Source: Aurantiacibacter poecillastricola
GTDB lineage: Bacteria; Pseudomonadota; Alphaproteobacteria; Sphingomonadales; Sphingomonadaceae
DNA: 64,000 nucleotides
Direction of reading: 5' to 3'
NCBI RefSeq assembly: GCF_030730945.1
Contig: NZ_JAVAMS010000001.1
Location: 682,001 to 746,000 of the forward strand
Under the pieces are notes generated by a model, which searched no databases, was not told where the DNA came from, and worked only from the letters and a program-made list of their open reading frames with translations. Position numbers and translations under genes: made by a program. This document shows, piece by piece, positions 8,884-18,802 of the stretch (position 1 is its first letter; every line of letters starts with the position of its first letter).

Positions 8884-10757
8884 ACGCGCATTCGGCCGAG
8901 CTGTCGGGCAAGGCCAGGGCTGCTGCCGAGTGCAAGGCGAAGGAAGATGCGGGACAGCTCGCCATCCCCCTGGGCGAGGAAAGCCGAGGCGACCTGATCG
9001 AGGACAAGACCGACATCGAAGCCCCCTCCGAGACCGCGGACCTGCCCCCTGGCCGGGCACTGGCGCTCGCCGATTTCGGGCCGCCATCGGTTTCCGCTGG
9101 AGAGCGGCTCATGCGGCTTGCCTTCGGACTCGGCGTTGCGCATTCCACCATCGTCGCGCCGTTCCGCAAGCCGCAGCGCCCGCGTCTGCTGGCGACCGTT
9201 TCCCCGCGTCTTCCCGGAGACCGCGCTGCCGGCATGGCGCTGCGGGCCGGGCATTTCTACATCTGCGGGGTGAAGGCTCCTTTCGCCCAGGTGGACATGG
9301 GACCGCTGGGCAATCTCAGTCCGCCCTTCGAGCGTGTGGTGCACGGCTTCACCTGGCTGCGCGATCTCGCTTCATCCGGTACGCCGCCGCAATGCCGGCA
9401 GGTGGGCGAGCGGCTTCTCATGAGCTGGATCGAAGCGAACCCGGTGGAAGGCAAGGGCCCGGCCTGGAAGGTGGAGAATGTCGGGCTGCGCCTGATGAGC
9501 TGGCTGGTGCACGCCCCGCTGCTGATCTCGCCCGACAACCGCGAATTGCGTTTCCGCATGCTGGTTTTCATGTCGGACACGGCGCGCTGGCTCGACCGGA
9601 ATGCCGGCAAGGCGGATGACCGGCTGGGCGAGATTGCCGGCTGGTGCGCCGTCGTCGCTGCCGGCCTGCTGTTGCCGCAAGGCAAGCCGCGGCGCCTCTA
9701 TGGCGAGGCTGGCCTTGCCAAGGCGCTTGGCGAGGCGATGGGCGAGGATGGCGGGCTTCTCTCGCGCAGTCCCGATGCGCAGATGCAGGCCATCGCCAGC
9801 CTGATCGACCTTTCAGCCTGCTACCAGGCAGCCGAGTGCGAGCCGCCGCAAATGCTGCGCACGATGCTCCACCTTCTTGTCCCGCCGCTGCTCGCCCTGC
9901 GTCATGGCGACGGAGGGCTCGGCAACTGGCAGGGCGGCGGCGCGACGAATGCTGCGCGGCTCAACACCTTGATAGCGGCGAGCGGTGTGCGCACCCGTCC
10001 ACTCAAGGATCCCGGCAGCTGGGGGTACCAGCGCGTTACCGCGCGCAAGGCAACGCTGATGTTCGACGGCTCGCCGCCACCATTCGGCAAGCACGCGCGG
10101 CATGGCTGCGCCTCCACCCTCGCTTTCGAGTTCAGCCATGGCGACCATCGGCTGATCGTGAACTGCGGCGGCGCGGGCCTGGCAGGCGGGCAGGTGCCGG
10201 TGCGTATCGAGCAGGGCCTGCGCGCCACTGCCGCCCACTCCACACTGGTGCTGGGCGATGCGAATTCCACGGCCGTCCTGATCGACGGCAAGCTTGGCAA
10301 TGGCGTGGGCGAAGTGGCGATCGATACACGCGAGGTGAAGCTGGAGAACGGCGCCGCCACCCGTATCGAGGCGAGCCACGATGGCTATGCCGGGCGCTTC
10401 GGCCTGCTCCACCGCCGTATCCTGATGCTGCGCGACGACGGACAGGAACTGCGGGGCGAGGATGTACTCGAACCCTCGGGCCGCAAGGGCAAACGCGGCA
10501 AGGTGCCCTTCGCCATCCGCTTCCACCTTGGCCGTCACGTCGAGGCGACACTGGGCGAGAACGGGCGCAACGCCAGCCTCCTCCTGCCCGATGGCAGCCT
10601 TTGGCAATTCGTCAGTGGGGCGGAAGGCCTGCTGCTCGAGGAAAGCCTGTGGGTCGATGGCAATGGCAAGCCGCATCCGGTACAGCAGCTGGTGATAGAG
10701 GGATTCGCGTCGCGAGGTGGCGGCAATTTCTCCTGGCTGCTCAAACGCATGGGATAG
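8880..10757 (+). CDS. Heparinase II/III family protein
   Basis: A 625-residue protein with an alpha-helical toroid in the middle (about 150-340) and a C-terminal beta-rich heparinase II/III-like domain (about 370-600) that includes the conserved [15 protein letters not shown] segment. Heparinase II/III proteins are polysaccharide lyases, but the members found beside rpe and purH have no established substrate. No signal peptide is visible, unusual for a polysaccharide lyase, and the first 60 residues are highly charged. The GTG at 8880 follows GGAGG and overlaps the rpe stop; purH starts 9 bases after the end. Confidence 0.82.
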   Translation: MNAHSAELSGKARAAAECKAKEDAGQLAIPLGEESRGDLIEDKTDIEAPSETADLPPGRALALADFGPPSVSAGERLMRLAFGLGVAHSTIVAPFRKPQRPRLLATVSPRLPGDRAAGMALRAGHFYICGVKAPFAQVDMGPLGNLSPPFERVVHGFTWLRDLASSGTPPQCRQVGERLLMSWIEANPVEGKGPAWKVENVGLRLMSWLVHAPLLISPDNRELRFRMLVFMSDTARWLDRNAGKADDRLGEIAGWCAVVAAGLLLPQGKPRRLYGEAGLAKALGEAMGEDGGLLSRSPDAQMQAIASLIDLSACYQAAECEPPQMLRTMLHLLVPPLLALRHGDGGLGNWQGGGATNAARLNTLIAASGVRTRPLKDPGSWGYQRVTARKATLMFDGSPPPFGKHARHGCASTLAFEFSHGDHRLIVNCGGAGLAGGQVPVRIEQGLRATAAHSTLVLGDANSTAVLIDGKLGNGVGEVAIDTREVKLENGAATRIEASHDGYAGRFGLLHRRILMLRDDGQELRGEDVLEPSGRKGKRGKVPFAIRFHLGRHVEATLGENGRNASLLLPDGSLWQFVSGAEGLLLEESLWVDGNGKPHPVQQLVIEGFASRGGGNFSWLLKRMG

Positions 10758-10766
10758 AACTTCCAG

Positions 10767-12389
10767 ATGACTGATGTTGCAATCAAGCGGGCACTGCTCT
10801 CGGTGTCCGACAAGACCGGCGTTGTCGAACTGGCCGGTCGCCTCGCCAAGGGCGGGGTGGAGCTGGTGTCCACCGGCGGCACGGCGCGCGCGCTGCGCGA
10901 GGCCGGACTGGACGTGCTGGACGTCTCCGACATCACCGGCTTTCCCGAGATGATGGACGGGCGGGTGAAGACCCTGCACCCTAACGTACATGGCGGCCTG
11001 CTGGCCGTGCGCGACGACGAGGACCACCGCGCCGCGATGGAGGCGCACGATATCGGTGCCATCGACCTCCTCGTCGTCAACCTCTACCCGTTCGAGGAGA
11101 CCGTTGCACGCGGCGCCAGCCGGGAGGACGTGGTCGAGAATATCGACATAGGCGGCCCGGCCATGGTGCGCTCCGCCAGCAAGAACCATCAATTCGTTAC
11201 CATCGTCACCGATCCAGACGACTACGGCGAGCTGCTGGACGAGCTGGCCGAACATGACGGCGCGACCACGCTTGCCTTCCGTACGCGCATGGCTGCAAAA
11301 GCCTTCGCCAAGACTGCGAGTTACGATGCCGCCATCGCCAACTGGTTTGCATTCGGAGATGCCTTCACCAATCCGCTTGGCACCGAGGCATTGAAAGCCA
11401 CACCCTTCGTCGACAAGCTGCCGCTCGCCTTCACCAAGGGCGACGAGCTGCGCTATGGAGAGAACCCGCACATGGCGGCGGCGGTGTATCTGCCGCAGGC
11501 CTCGACTGCGCAGGGTATCCCGCAGGCTGAGCAGGTGCAGGGCAAGGCGCTCTCCTACAACAATTACAACGATGCCGATGCGGCGCTGGAACTGGTGGCC
11601 GAATTTGCTGGCGGCGAGCCCGCCGTGGTGATCGTGAAACACGCGAATCCCTGCGGTGTTGCGCAAAGCTCAGGTCTACTTGAGGCGTGGCAGGATGCGC
11701 TCGCTTGCGACCCGGTTTCGGCCTTTGGCGGCATCGTTGCTACCAACGCGCCGCTCGACGGGGCGACTGCCGAGGCGATTTGCGCCATCTTCACCGAAGT
11801 CGTCATTGCGCCCGGGGCCGACGATGCCGCACGCAAGGCCTTCGCCGCCAAGCCGAACCTGCGCCTCCTGCTGCTCGACGAATTGCCCGACCCGGCCCGC
11901 GCGGGCTTCCAGATGAAGAGTATCACCGGCGGCATGCTCCTCCAGTCGCGTGACGGCGGGGTGATCGGTGCAGACGATCTGAAGGTGGTAACGAAACGCC
12001 AGCCTACCGCACAGGAAGTGGCCGACGCGCTGTTCGCCTGGAAAGTGGCCAAGCACGTCAAGTCCAACGCCATCGTCTATGCGAAGGACGGGGTGACAGC
12101 CGGTATCGGTGCAGGCCAGATGAACCGCCGCGACTCTTCACGGATCGCCGCACAGCGCGCGCGCGAGGCTGCCGAAACGGCGGGCTGGAACGAGCCCCGT
12201 ACGGTGGGCAGCGCAGTCGCTTCCGATGCCTTCTTCCCCTTTGCCGATGGCCTTCTCAGCGCCGTGGAAGCCGGGGCGACGGTGGTGATCCAGCCCGGCG
12301 GCTCCATGCGTGACGAAGAGGTGATAGCCGCCGCCGACGAGGCGGGTATCGCCATGGTTTTCACAGGAATGCGCCACTTCCGCCACTAA
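10767..12389 (+). CDS. purH: Bifunctional AICAR transformylase / IMP cyclohydrolase
   Basis: 540 residues, the usual size. It catalyses the last two steps of de novo IMP synthesis: formyl transfer from 10-formyl-THF to AICAR, and ring closure. The N-terminal MGS-like cyclohydrolase domain (1 to about 200) has STGGTARAL and [11 protein letters not shown]; the transformylase domain has [16 protein letters not shown] (the Lys-His active-site pair) and [10 protein letters not shown]. Cytoplasmic. It is the third gene of a compact unit with rpe and the heparinase-family gene. Confidence 0.97.
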   Translation: MTDVAIKRALLSVSDKTGVVELAGRLAKGGVELVSTGGTARALREAGLDVLDVSDITGFPEMMDGRVKTLHPNVHGGLLAVRDDEDHRAAMEAHDIGAIDLLVVNLYPFEETVARGASREDVVENIDIGGPAMVRSASKNHQFVTIVTDPDDYGELLDELAEHDGATTLAFRTRMAAKAFAKTASYDAAIANWFAFGDAFTNPLGTEALKATPFVDKLPLAFTKGDELRYGENPHMAAAVYLPQASTAQGIPQAEQVQGKALSYNNYNDADAALELVAEFAGGEPAVVIVKHANPCGVAQSSGLLEAWQDALACDPVSAFGGIVATNAPLDGATAEAICAIFTEVVIAPGADDAARKAFAAKPNLRLLLLDELPDPARAGFQMKSITGGMLLQSRDGGVIGADDLKVVTKRQPTAQEVADALFAWKVAKHVKSNAIVYAKDGVTAGIGAGQMNRRDSSRIAAQRAREAAETAGWNEPRTVGSAVASDAFFPFADGLLSAVEAGATVVIQPGGSMRDEEVIAAADEAGIAMVFTGMRHFRH

Positions 12390-12530
12390 GGGAGGGGCGC
12401 ACCATACGACGAACCGTGCCGATGGCGCGGCGAGCGTGGCTGCGCGGCGTTCAGGTTCAGTCCGTCGAAAGTAACCATCGCGTAGTGTTAAGGCGAAAAT
12501 AGAACCGACACGACGCTTTTGGAAACTCTC

Positions 12531-12635
12531 ATGGAACTCTTCAACGCAGAACTTTACCGATCCTTTCTTGCGGGCTTTGGTGTAACCGCCATAATCCTCG
12601 CAGCGAATATCCTGCCGCAGATCGGAGGTATTTGA
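12531..12635 (+). CDS. 34-residue single-helix membrane peptide upstream of msrA
   Basis: A tiny open frame of 34 codons that starts six bases after a GGAAA ribosome site and stops in a TGATG overlap with msrA. The peptide has an acidic, polar first ten residues (MELFNAELYR) and then one hydrophobic helix over roughly residues 12-28, ending in GGI. The GGAGGT ribosome site of msrA lies inside its last codons. The arrangement suggests a real small membrane protein translated with msrA, or a leader that couples msrA translation. No family is recognised. Confidence 0.5.
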   Translation: MELFNAELYRSFLAGFGVTAIILAANILPQIGGI

Positions 12636-13309
12636 TGCCCATGAAGTCTTTCCTCGTAGCCGCCGCGCTTGGCGTGTCGGCATGTGCTCTACCCGCTTCC
12701 GCAATGGCGGAAGAGGTTTTCGATGCGCCCGTAGCCGCACGACAGGCCAATGAAACTGGCCTGCAGACCGCGATCTTCGCGGGCGGCTGTTTCTGGGGCA
12801 TAGAGGGCGTGTTCAGCCACACGCGCGGAGTGACCAGCGCCGTCGCCGGCTATCACGGCGGCAGTGCCGGTACGGCGTCCTATCGCCAGGTTGTCTCGGG
12901 CACGACAGGCCATGCCGAAGCCGTGCGCGTGACCTACGATCCCTCCGTGATCCGCTACGACCAGCTGTTGCAGATCCTCTTCTCCGTCGGCGCCGATCCT
13001 ACCCTGCACAACCGCCAGGGCCCCGACCGTGGTCCGCAATACCGTTCTGCCATCGTGCCGATGAATGCAGAGCAGCGCGCAGTGGCCGAGGCCTATATCG
13101 CGCAAATGGGCCGTTCGGGCGTGTGGGACGAGCCGATCGCCGTCGCCATCGAGAACCACCGCCGCTTCTACGAGGCGGAGGACTACCACCAGGATTACAT
13201 GCTGAAGAACCCCGACAGCGGCTATATCGTCCGCTGGGATGCCCCGAAGGTCAAAGCCCTGCAGGCGAATTTCCCGGCGCATTTCCGCTCGCGCTTTCGC
13301 ACGGGGTAG
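12635..13309 (+). CDS. msrA: Exported peptide-methionine (S)-S-oxide reductase
   Basis: A 224-residue MsrA that reduces the S epimer of methionine sulfoxide in proteins. The active-site motif GCFWG places the catalytic cysteine at 52; GYHGG, SYRQV, GHAEAV and DPTLHNRQGPDRGPQYRS are typical MsrA blocks. The first 25 residues form a Sec-type signal peptide (ASAMA before EE), so this copy acts in the periplasm. Recycling cysteines near the C-terminus are absent, so it needs an external reductant. An exported MsrB is encoded at 44318-44815. Start ATG 12635 follows GGAGGT and overlaps the 34-codon frame upstream. Confidence 0.93.
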   Translation: MPMKSFLVAAALGVSACALPASAMAEEVFDAPVAARQANETGLQTAIFAGGCFWGIEGVFSHTRGVTSAVAGYHGGSAGTASYRQVVSGTTGHAEAVRVTYDPSVIRYDQLLQILFSVGADPTLHNRQGPDRGPQYRSAIVPMNAEQRAVAEAYIAQMGRSGVWDEPIAVAIENHRRFYEAEDYHQDYMLKNPDSGYIVRWDAPKVKALQANFPAHFRSRFRTG

Positions 13310-13342
13310 GCAGACCTTAGGCGGATTGCCGTTGTCCCTGCG

Positions 13343-13360
13343 CGCCCCTATGTAGGGGCG
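13343..13360. promoter_or_regulatory. Perfect palindrome abutting the zur start codon
   Basis: CGCCCCTATGTAGGGGCG is two 8-base half-sites with a 2-base centre, and it ends at the base before the ATG at 13361. The GGGG of the right half is the only ribosome-site-like sequence for this gene, so in mRNA a hairpin would hide it; on DNA it could be an operator. It does not look like a classical AT-rich Zur or Fur box. Confidence 0.45.
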
Positions 13361-13825
13361 ATGGCTACGCAGCATAAGCATAACGAACATTCAGGCGACC
13401 GGCTTGTCGACGAGGCAGGCCGGGTGCTTGCCGATGCGGGCGAGCAGTGGACGACCATGCGCGAGGATGTGTTCCGGACGCTGGCCGATCAGGAACGCCC
13501 CGCATCCGCTTACGATATCGCCGAGGAAGTCGGCAATCGCCGCGGCAAGCGGGTGGCGGCAAACAGCGTCTATCGCATCCTCGACCTGTTCGTGCGCACC
13601 AATCTCGCCAACCGGATCGAGAGCGCGAATGCCTATCTCGCCAATTCCCATCCCGGCTGCCGGCACGATTGCATCTTCCTCATCTGCGACGATTGCGGCC
13701 AGGCCGAGCATTTCGACGACGACCGGCTGACCAACGCCTTGCGCGAGGCGGGGCAGGAGCATGGCTATTCGCAGGTTCGCCCGGTGGTGGAACTGCGCGG
13801 CCTGTGTGGCGACTGTGCAGGATGA
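13361..13825 (+). CDS. Fur family transcriptional regulator, Zur-like
   Basis: A 154-residue Fur-family repressor: winged helix over about 25-90 (TMREDVFRTL, AYDIAEEVG, NSVYRILDLFV) followed by a dimerisation domain with two CxxC pairs (CDDC about 110, CGDC about 151) that form the structural zinc site. Zinc-sensing Zur proteins usually have this layout and the DDCG-x-E/H segment; Zur over Fur is an inference. A His-rich N-terminal extension (residues 5-10) is present. The gene stands alone, 51 bases after msrA. An 18-base palindrome directly precedes the start codon. Confidence 0.82.
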   Translation: MATQHKHNEHSGDRLVDEAGRVLADAGEQWTTMREDVFRTLADQERPASAYDIAEEVGNRRGKRVAANSVYRILDLFVRTNLANRIESANAYLANSHPGCRHDCIFLICDDCGQAEHFDDDRLTNALREAGQEHGYSQVRPVVELRGLCGDCAG

Positions 13826-13848
13826 TGGCGACAAGCCGTGTATTTATA

Positions 13849-13867
13849 TCGATGAACCGTTCATCGA
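13849..13867. promoter_or_regulatory. Palindromic candidate operator upstream of dxs
   Basis: TCGATGAACCGTTCATCGA has perfect 8-base half-sites around CCG and lies 33 bases before the dxs start. TTATAT directly to its left could be a -10 element. The ATGAAC-N-GTTCAT form is like operators of TetR-family repressors; the cognate protein is not in view. Confidence 0.4.
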
Positions 13868-13899
13868 CAGGCCAGATGTGAGCGTGTAGACCCGATATC

Positions 13900-15837
13900 A
13901 TGACAGCTTCCCGCCCGGACACCCCGCTGCTCGACAAGGTCGACACGCCGCACGATCTTCGCAAGCTCAAGCCCGACCAGTTGCGGCAGCTTTCCGACGA
14001 ACTTCGCACGGAGATGATCGACGCCGTAGGCTCGACCGGCGGGCACCTTGGCTCCGGTCTCGGCGTGGTCGAACTGACCGTGGCGATTCACTACATCTTC
14101 AACACGCCCGAAGACCGGTTGATCTGGGACGTCGGCCACCAGGCCTATCCGCACAAGATCCTCACCGGCAGGCGCGACCGGATCCGCACCCTGCGCCAGG
14201 GGGGCGGGCTTTCGGGCTTCACCAAGAGGTCCGAGAGCGAGTACGATCCGTTCGGCGCGGCGCACTCCTCCACATCGATCTCCGCAGGCCTTGGCTTTGC
14301 CATCGCCAACAAGCTCAATGACAAGCCGGGCAAGGCGATCGCGGTGATCGGCGACGGGGCGATGAGCGCGGGCATGGCCTATGAGGCGATGAACAATGCC
14401 GAGCAGGCGGGCAATCGCCTGATCGTGATCCTCAACGACAACGACATGTCGATCGCGCCGCCCGTTGGCGGCCTATCGGCCTATCTCGCGCGCATGGTGT
14501 CGAGCAGCGAATATCTCGGCCTGCGCAGCCTAGCCTCGCGCGTTGCCAACAAGATTGGCCGCCGGGTGCACAATTCGCTCCACAAGGCCGAGGAATATAC
14601 CCGCGGCATGGTGACCGGCGGTACGCTGTTCGAGGAGCTGGGCTTCTATTACGTCGGCCCCATCGACGGCCACAATCTCGACCACCTGCTGCCGGTGCTG
14701 GAGAATGTGCGCGATTCCGAGCAGGGGCCGGTGCTGATCCACGTCGTCACCACCAAGGGCAAGGGCTATGCGCCTGCCGAGGACAGCGCGGACAAGTATC
14801 ACGGCGTCCCCAAGTTCGACGTGGTGACGGGCGAGAAAGCCAAGTCCAAGGCCGGTCCTCCTGCCTACCAGAACGTGTTCGGCGAAACGCTGGCCAAGCT
14901 GGCGGAGACCGACAAGCGCATCTGCGCCATCACCGCCGCCATGCCTAGCGGCACCGGCGTCGACAAGTTTGCCAAGGCGCACCCCGAACGCGCCTTCGAT
15001 GTCGGCATTGCCGAACAGCACGGCGTCACATTCGCAGCCGGCCTGGCGGCGCAAGGCATGCGTCCCTTCGCTGCGATCTATTCCACCTTCCTGCAGCGCG
15101 CCTATGACCAGGTGGTGCACGACGTGGCGATCCAGAACCTGCCCGTCCGCTTCGCCATCGACCGCGCAGGGCTGGTGGGCGCTGATGGCGCGACGCATGC
15201 AGGCAGCTTCGACGTGACCTATCTCGCCAGCCTGCCCAATTTCGTAGTAATGGCCGCCGCCGACGAGGCTGAACTTGTCCACATGACCTACACCGCCGCG
15301 GAGCATGACGAGGGCCCCATCGCCTTCCGCTATCCGCGCGGCAATGGTGTCGGTGTCGACCTGCCGGAAACACCGCAGAAGCTCGAAATCGGCAAGGGCC
15401 GCGTGGTCGCGGGTGATGCTGACAAGGGGGGTAAGGTCGCCATCCTCTCGCTGGGGGCTCGGCTGGGAGAGGCGCGCAAGGCTGCCGATCAGCTCGAGGC
15501 CAAGGGCCTCGCCACCACGGTGGCCGACATGCGCTTTGCCAAACCCATCGATTCAGAGTTAATCCGCAAGCTCGCCGCCACGCATGACGTGCTGGTGACG
15601 GTGGAAGAAGCGGCCATAGGTGGCGTTGGCGCGCACGTCCTCACCATGGCCAGTGACGAGGGCCTGACCGATGGCGGCTTGAAGATCCGCACCATGCGCC
15701 TGCCCGACGTGTTCCTCGACCACGACGATCCGGCGAAGCAGTATGACGAGGCCCGCCTGAACGCGCCGCATATCGTCGAAACGGTGCTGAGCGCATTGCG
15801 GCACAACAGCGCTGGAGTGGAAGAGGCGCGGGCCTGA
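13900..15837 (+). CDS. dxs: 1-deoxy-D-xylulose-5-phosphate synthase
   Basis: 645 residues, full length. The enzyme condenses pyruvate and glyceraldehyde 3-phosphate to DXP with thiamine diphosphate, the entry step of the MEP isoprenoid pathway; here isoprenoids would serve ubiquinone, undecaprenol and probably carotenoids. Landmarks: [12 protein letters not shown] early, the ThDP motif [17 protein letters not shown] with its Asn pair, [22 protein letters not shown] with the catalytic Glu, and [16 protein letters not shown] palindrome lies in the 74-base gap before the start. The hydrolase downstream begins 8 bases after the stop. Confidence 0.97.
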   Translation: MTASRPDTPLLDKVDTPHDLRKLKPDQLRQLSDELRTEMIDAVGSTGGHLGSGLGVVELTVAIHYIFNTPEDRLIWDVGHQAYPHKILTGRRDRIRTLRQGGGLSGFTKRSESEYDPFGAAHSSTSISAGLGFAIANKLNDKPGKAIAVIGDGAMSAGMAYEAMNNAEQAGNRLIVILNDNDMSIAPPVGGLSAYLARMVSSSEYLGLRSLASRVANKIGRRVHNSLHKAEEYTRGMVTGGTLFEELGFYYVGPIDGHNLDHLLPVLENVRDSEQGPVLIHVVTTKGKGYAPAEDSADKYHGVPKFDVVTGEKAKSKAGPPAYQNVFGETLAKLAETDKRICAITAAMPSGTGVDKFAKAHPERAFDVGIAEQHGVTFAAGLAAQGMRPFAAIYSTFLQRAYDQVVHDVAIQNLPVRFAIDRAGLVGADGATHAGSFDVTYLASLPNFVVMAAADEAELVHMTYTAAEHDEGPIAFRYPRGNGVGVDLPETPQKLEIGKGRVVAGDADKGGKVAILSLGARLGEARKAADQLEAKGLATTVADMRFAKPIDSELIRKLAATHDVLVTVEEAAIGGVGAHVLTMASDEGLTDGGLKIRTMRLPDVFLDHDDPAKQYDEARLNAPHIVETVLSALRHNSAGVEEARA

Positions 15838-15845
15838 GGACCCGC

Positions 15846-16652
15846 GTGGGCGGCAGGGCAGGACGCGTGGCATTCTCCCTCATCGTCATCTGCCTCCTTG
15901 CCTATGGGGCAGTCATGCTGCTGGCCTACGTGATGCAGGGCCGCTTGATCTATCCAGCGCCGCCAGCCCGCAGCGATGTTCCGGGCGGATTCGAGCAGGT
16001 TCGCTACACCACGGCCGACGGTATCGACCTCGCGGCCGGATACCGCCCTGCGCGCGAAGGCATGCCGACGCTGCTGTTCTTCCACGGCAATGGCGCAAGC
16101 TGGCAGACCACGCCGCTCGTCACGAGTCTCCTGTCCGAGAAGGGCTATGGCGTGCTTGCCGCGGAGTATCGCGGCTATAATGGCAATCCGGGCTCGCCTT
16201 CGGAGGCCGGGCTCTACGCCGATGGTCAGGCGGCCTACGACTTCCTGCGCGCACGCGGGCTGGCGGCGCAAGATATCGTGCTGGTAGGCAACTCCATCGG
16301 GTCGGGCGTCGCCACGCATCTCGCCAGCGAAGTGAATGCCCGCGCGCTTGTCCTGATTTCGCCCTTCGACAGTCTCGAGGAGACCGCTTCGCGCAAGATG
16401 CGCTGGCTGCCGATCCGGCAGTTGCTGCGCGACCGGTACGACAATAGCGGAAAATTTCCGCATCTCACCCTGCCGATCCTGATCCTGCATGGCGAGGAAG
16501 ACACGCTGATCGCGCTCGATCAGGCGCAGGCGCTGGCCGAGGCGCATCCGGATACGAAACTGGTGACTTACGAGGGCTGGGGGCACGACCTCGTGGTGCA
16601 TCCACCGGTGCAGGACGAAATCGCGGCGTTCCTGGGAAGCCCGCCGGGCTAG
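15846..16652 (+). CDS. Membrane-anchored alpha/beta hydrolase (BEM46/ABHD13-like)
   Basis: A 268-residue hydrolase anchored by one N-terminal helix (about 9-29). The oxyanion-side FFHGNG motif is at 78-83 and the nucleophile elbow GNSIGSG at 148-154 (Ser150); the acid is probably in HGEEDTLI near 220 and the His in GWGHD near 245. This layout matches the BEM46/ABHD13 group, whose substrates are largely unknown, perhaps acyl esters. GTG start, with weak ribosome site, 8 bases after dxs. Confidence 0.8.
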   Translation: MGGRAGRVAFSLIVICLLAYGAVMLLAYVMQGRLIYPAPPARSDVPGGFEQVRYTTADGIDLAAGYRPAREGMPTLLFFHGNGASWQTTPLVTSLLSEKGYGVLAAEYRGYNGNPGSPSEAGLYADGQAAYDFLRARGLAAQDIVLVGNSIGSGVATHLASEVNARALVLISPFDSLEETASRKMRWLPIRQLLRDRYDNSGKFPHLTLPILILHGEEDTLIALDQAQALAEAHPDTKLVTYEGWGHDLVVHPPVQDEIAAFLGSPPG

Positions 16653-17326
16653 AACCACCGCCACGCGCCTGCCGGAATTCCGGCAACGGCAAGATGCATC
16701 CAGGTCAGCGCCATCCATCCCACCACTGCGGAGAGCCACAGCACCCAACCGACCGACGCCAGCTTGCCCCACCGCGGCCAGTAGCTCGTGCGCGCTTCCC
16801 AGCTTTTCCACGCTTCTCCCATCAGGACTTCCTTCTTGCGATCCTGCAGATGCGCGCCGAGGAGGGCGAGGACGAGGATGGCGAGCGCCACGATATTGGT
16901 GCGCCAGCTCCACCACAGCGCGACGTGCGACAATGCCCACAGGGCAAAGCTCCACATCATCGGGTGGCGAGTGACGGCGAAAACCCCGGTCGGCTCCCGG
17001 TTGGCGGCGACCTCTTCCGCGCCGGGTGCTGGCAGGGCGGGGTTGGAGCGGAAGGAGCCGAACAGCAGCACCACGGCGAGCAACGTCAGCACGCTCGCGG
17101 CGATCCAGCCGACCGTGCCGCTACCCCCAAGCGTTGCGGGCGCGGCGGCCTTGAATGCCTCCCCCATCCAGTAGAGGCAGGCGAGCGCGATCACGGAGTA
17201 TATGCCCATGAACGCCCTCTCGCCCACGAGTCCGACCAGCGGAGCGCGTAACGGGTGCGACAAGGCGAAATGGGTGCCGACAAATGCGGTGCCGGCGGCA
17301 ATCAGGGAAACGAGCGACGGGTCCAT
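16649..17326 (-). CDS. NnrU family membrane protein
   Basis: A 225-residue protein with about six hydrophobic helices. The block TRHPMMWSFALWALSH is the conserved NnrU/ICMT-like motif, which in isoprenylcysteine methyltransferases contacts the SAM cofactor. NnrU was named from a denitrification locus but the family role is unsettled; a paralogue is found in many non-denitrifiers, and no nitrogen-oxide gene is seen nearby. It converges with the hydrolase gene and overlaps its end by four bases. Confidence 0.8.
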   Translation of the reverse strand: MDPSLVSLIAAGTAFVGTHFALSHPLRAPLVGLVGERAFMGIYSVIALACLYWMGEAFKAAAPATLGGSGTVGWIAASVLTLLAVVLLFGSFRSNPALPAPGAEEVAANREPTGVFAVTRHPMMWSFALWALSHVALWWSWRTNIVALAILVLALLGAHLQDRKKEVLMGEAWKSWEARTSYWPRWGKLASVGWVLWLSAVVGWMALTWMHLAVAGIPAGAWRWF

Positions 17327-17377
17327 GGCAATCCCTCCGACGATACTCCGGAGTTACCACGGACGGTACTCAACCGA

Positions 17378-17407
17378 AAAGGGCGGAGCCATCCGGCCCC
17401 GCCCTTT
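17378..17407 (-). terminator. Candidate intrinsic terminator after the amidohydrolase operon
   Basis: Nine-base inverted repeat AAAGGGCGG / CCGCCCTTT (17378-17386 and 17399-17407) with a 12-base loop; on the minus strand it is followed by TTTTC-like sequence. It lies between the last gene of the minus-strand POT/amidohydrolase operon (ends 17429) and the NnrU gene. Confidence 0.55.
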
Positions 17408-17428
17408 CCCCCCTCGGTCGGAAGGCTC

Positions 17429-18802
17429 CTAGTGAACGTAGCCGAGCGGCCGCTCGCTCTCGTCGAGAGAGCGGTAGCGTTCGCGCAGCCGCGTCTGGTG
17501 ATTGTCGAGCGGTTGCTCGACGCCTTCCACGAAAACCCTGATCGGGGCGGAACTGGTCTCCAGCGGATCGCCGTCCCATACGACGAGATCGCCGTAAGCC
17601 CCCTCGGCCAGTACGCCGGCCTCGCCGTCAAGTCCGGCGATAGAAGCTGGCACGGAGGAGATGGCGGCAAAAGCCTCGCCCCAGCTCAGCCCGCTTGCGC
17701 CCGGCACGCGGCTCAACGCGACGAGATTGCCCGCCGCCTGCGGCAGTCCCCGCGGATGGTCCCCGCTGGAATCGTAGATGCCGATCGCGACCCGTACCCC
17801 TGCATCGGCCATGCGTCCGAGATTGCTCTGCGTGGCGGCAAGCTGCTCGAAACTGGCGGGCAGATCGCGCAAGGCGGCGGCGATGACCGGGACGCCGGCG
17901 GCGGCGATCTGGTCTGCGACCAGCCAGCCTTCTGTCGCCCCTACCAGCACCATGTCGAGATCGGGAAACTCCTTGGTCAGCGATAGGGCGGAAAGGATAT
18001 CCGAGGCGCGCTCCACCTTGACGTAAAGCTGCTGCTCGCCCGTCACCACCGGCACCAGCGCGGCAGCATCGAAGCGCGTGAGCAAGACGTCGGTATCGCG
18101 CTCCGCCCGGCCCGCGAGACGCGGATCGATCGCCAGGTCGTCCCCGGTGCGGATGTCGCCCTGTTCGCTGCGACCGGTAAGCTCGGCATCCTCGCCATAT
18201 TGCGACGCTTCCTGCAGCGCATTGCGCAGAAGCGCATGCGAGGAGGTGCGGCTGCCCCCTGCAAGCCGAGCGCCGCGCTCACCCATTTCCACAACCTGGA
18301 AGGCGCGCGGACGAACCAGCGGCTGGTAGTCGGCGCCGGTATCGATGATCGCGCCTTGCCCGGCAAAGATGCTGGCTCCGGCAGAAGGCGTCACGCTGGC
18401 GCGGGTCACGCCGCCCGCGCGGCTGATGAGGATGTCCTGCGAGTTGGGATTGATGATCGGCGACACGTCCAGCGCGGCGCTGAAGGGCGAGCCGGAGGCG
18501 GAGACGTCGTTGCTCTCGTCGACGGCCTGCACATCGTAGATGCCCAGTTCGGTCAGCGATGCGAAGAGGCCGGGCGTCACCCACGCGCCACTTCCATCCA
18601 GCACCGGCACTCCGGCGGGTACGGCAACACCGGCCCCGGCGGCGACCACCCGGCCGCCGCGCACCACGACGGTGGCGTTCTCGACTGGATCGCTGCCATC
18701 GCCGAGAGCAACGGTCGCTCCGGTAATCGCGACATCCTGCGCGGCGAGCGGGGCGGCAGTCAGCGCCAGGGCGGCGCTGGCAAGTGCGAGAAGGCGGTTC
18801 AT
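17429..18802 (-). CDS. Exported amidohydrolase-like protein without the HxH metal motif
   Basis: A 457-residue protein with a Sec signal peptide (cleavage after APLAAQ) and the amidohydrolase fold of imidazolonepropionase-like enzymes: an N-terminal beta sandwich with the G-x-x-V-A-G pattern, then VTPGLF at 75-80. Active relatives read TPG-x-x-D-x-H-x-H here; this protein has ASLTELG instead, so the two histidine ligands are missing. The C-terminal GDLVVWDGDPLE block is intact. Its start overlaps the stop of the upstream intact amidohydrolase (ATGA). It may be a non-catalytic partner, or use a different metal arrangement. Confidence 0.8.
   Translation of the reverse strand: MNRLLALASAALALTAAPLAAQDVAITGATVALGDGSDPVENATVVVRGGRVVAAGAGVAVPAGVPVLDGSGAWVTPGLFASLTELGIYDVQAVDESNDVSASGSPFSAALDVSPIINPNSQDILISRAGGVTRASVTPSAGASIFAGQGAIIDTGADYQPLVRPRAFQVVEMGERGARLAGGSRTSSHALLRNALQEASQYGEDAELTGRSEQGDIRTGDDLAIDPRLAGRAERDTDVLLTRFDAAALVPVVTGEQQLYVKVERASDILSALSLTKEFPDLDMVLVGATEGWLVADQIAAAGVPVIAAALRDLPASFEQLAATQSNLGRMADAGVRVAIGIYDSSGDHPRGLPQAAGNLVALSRVPGASGLSWGEAFAAISSVPASIAGLDGEAGVLAEGAYGDLVVWDGDPLETSSAPIRVFVEGVEQPLDNHQTRLRERYRSLDESERPLGYVH

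Noticed and set aside
9813..11666. 617-codon open frame antisense to the heparinase-family gene and purH
   Set aside because: purH is unmistakable; the antisense translation has no family signature.
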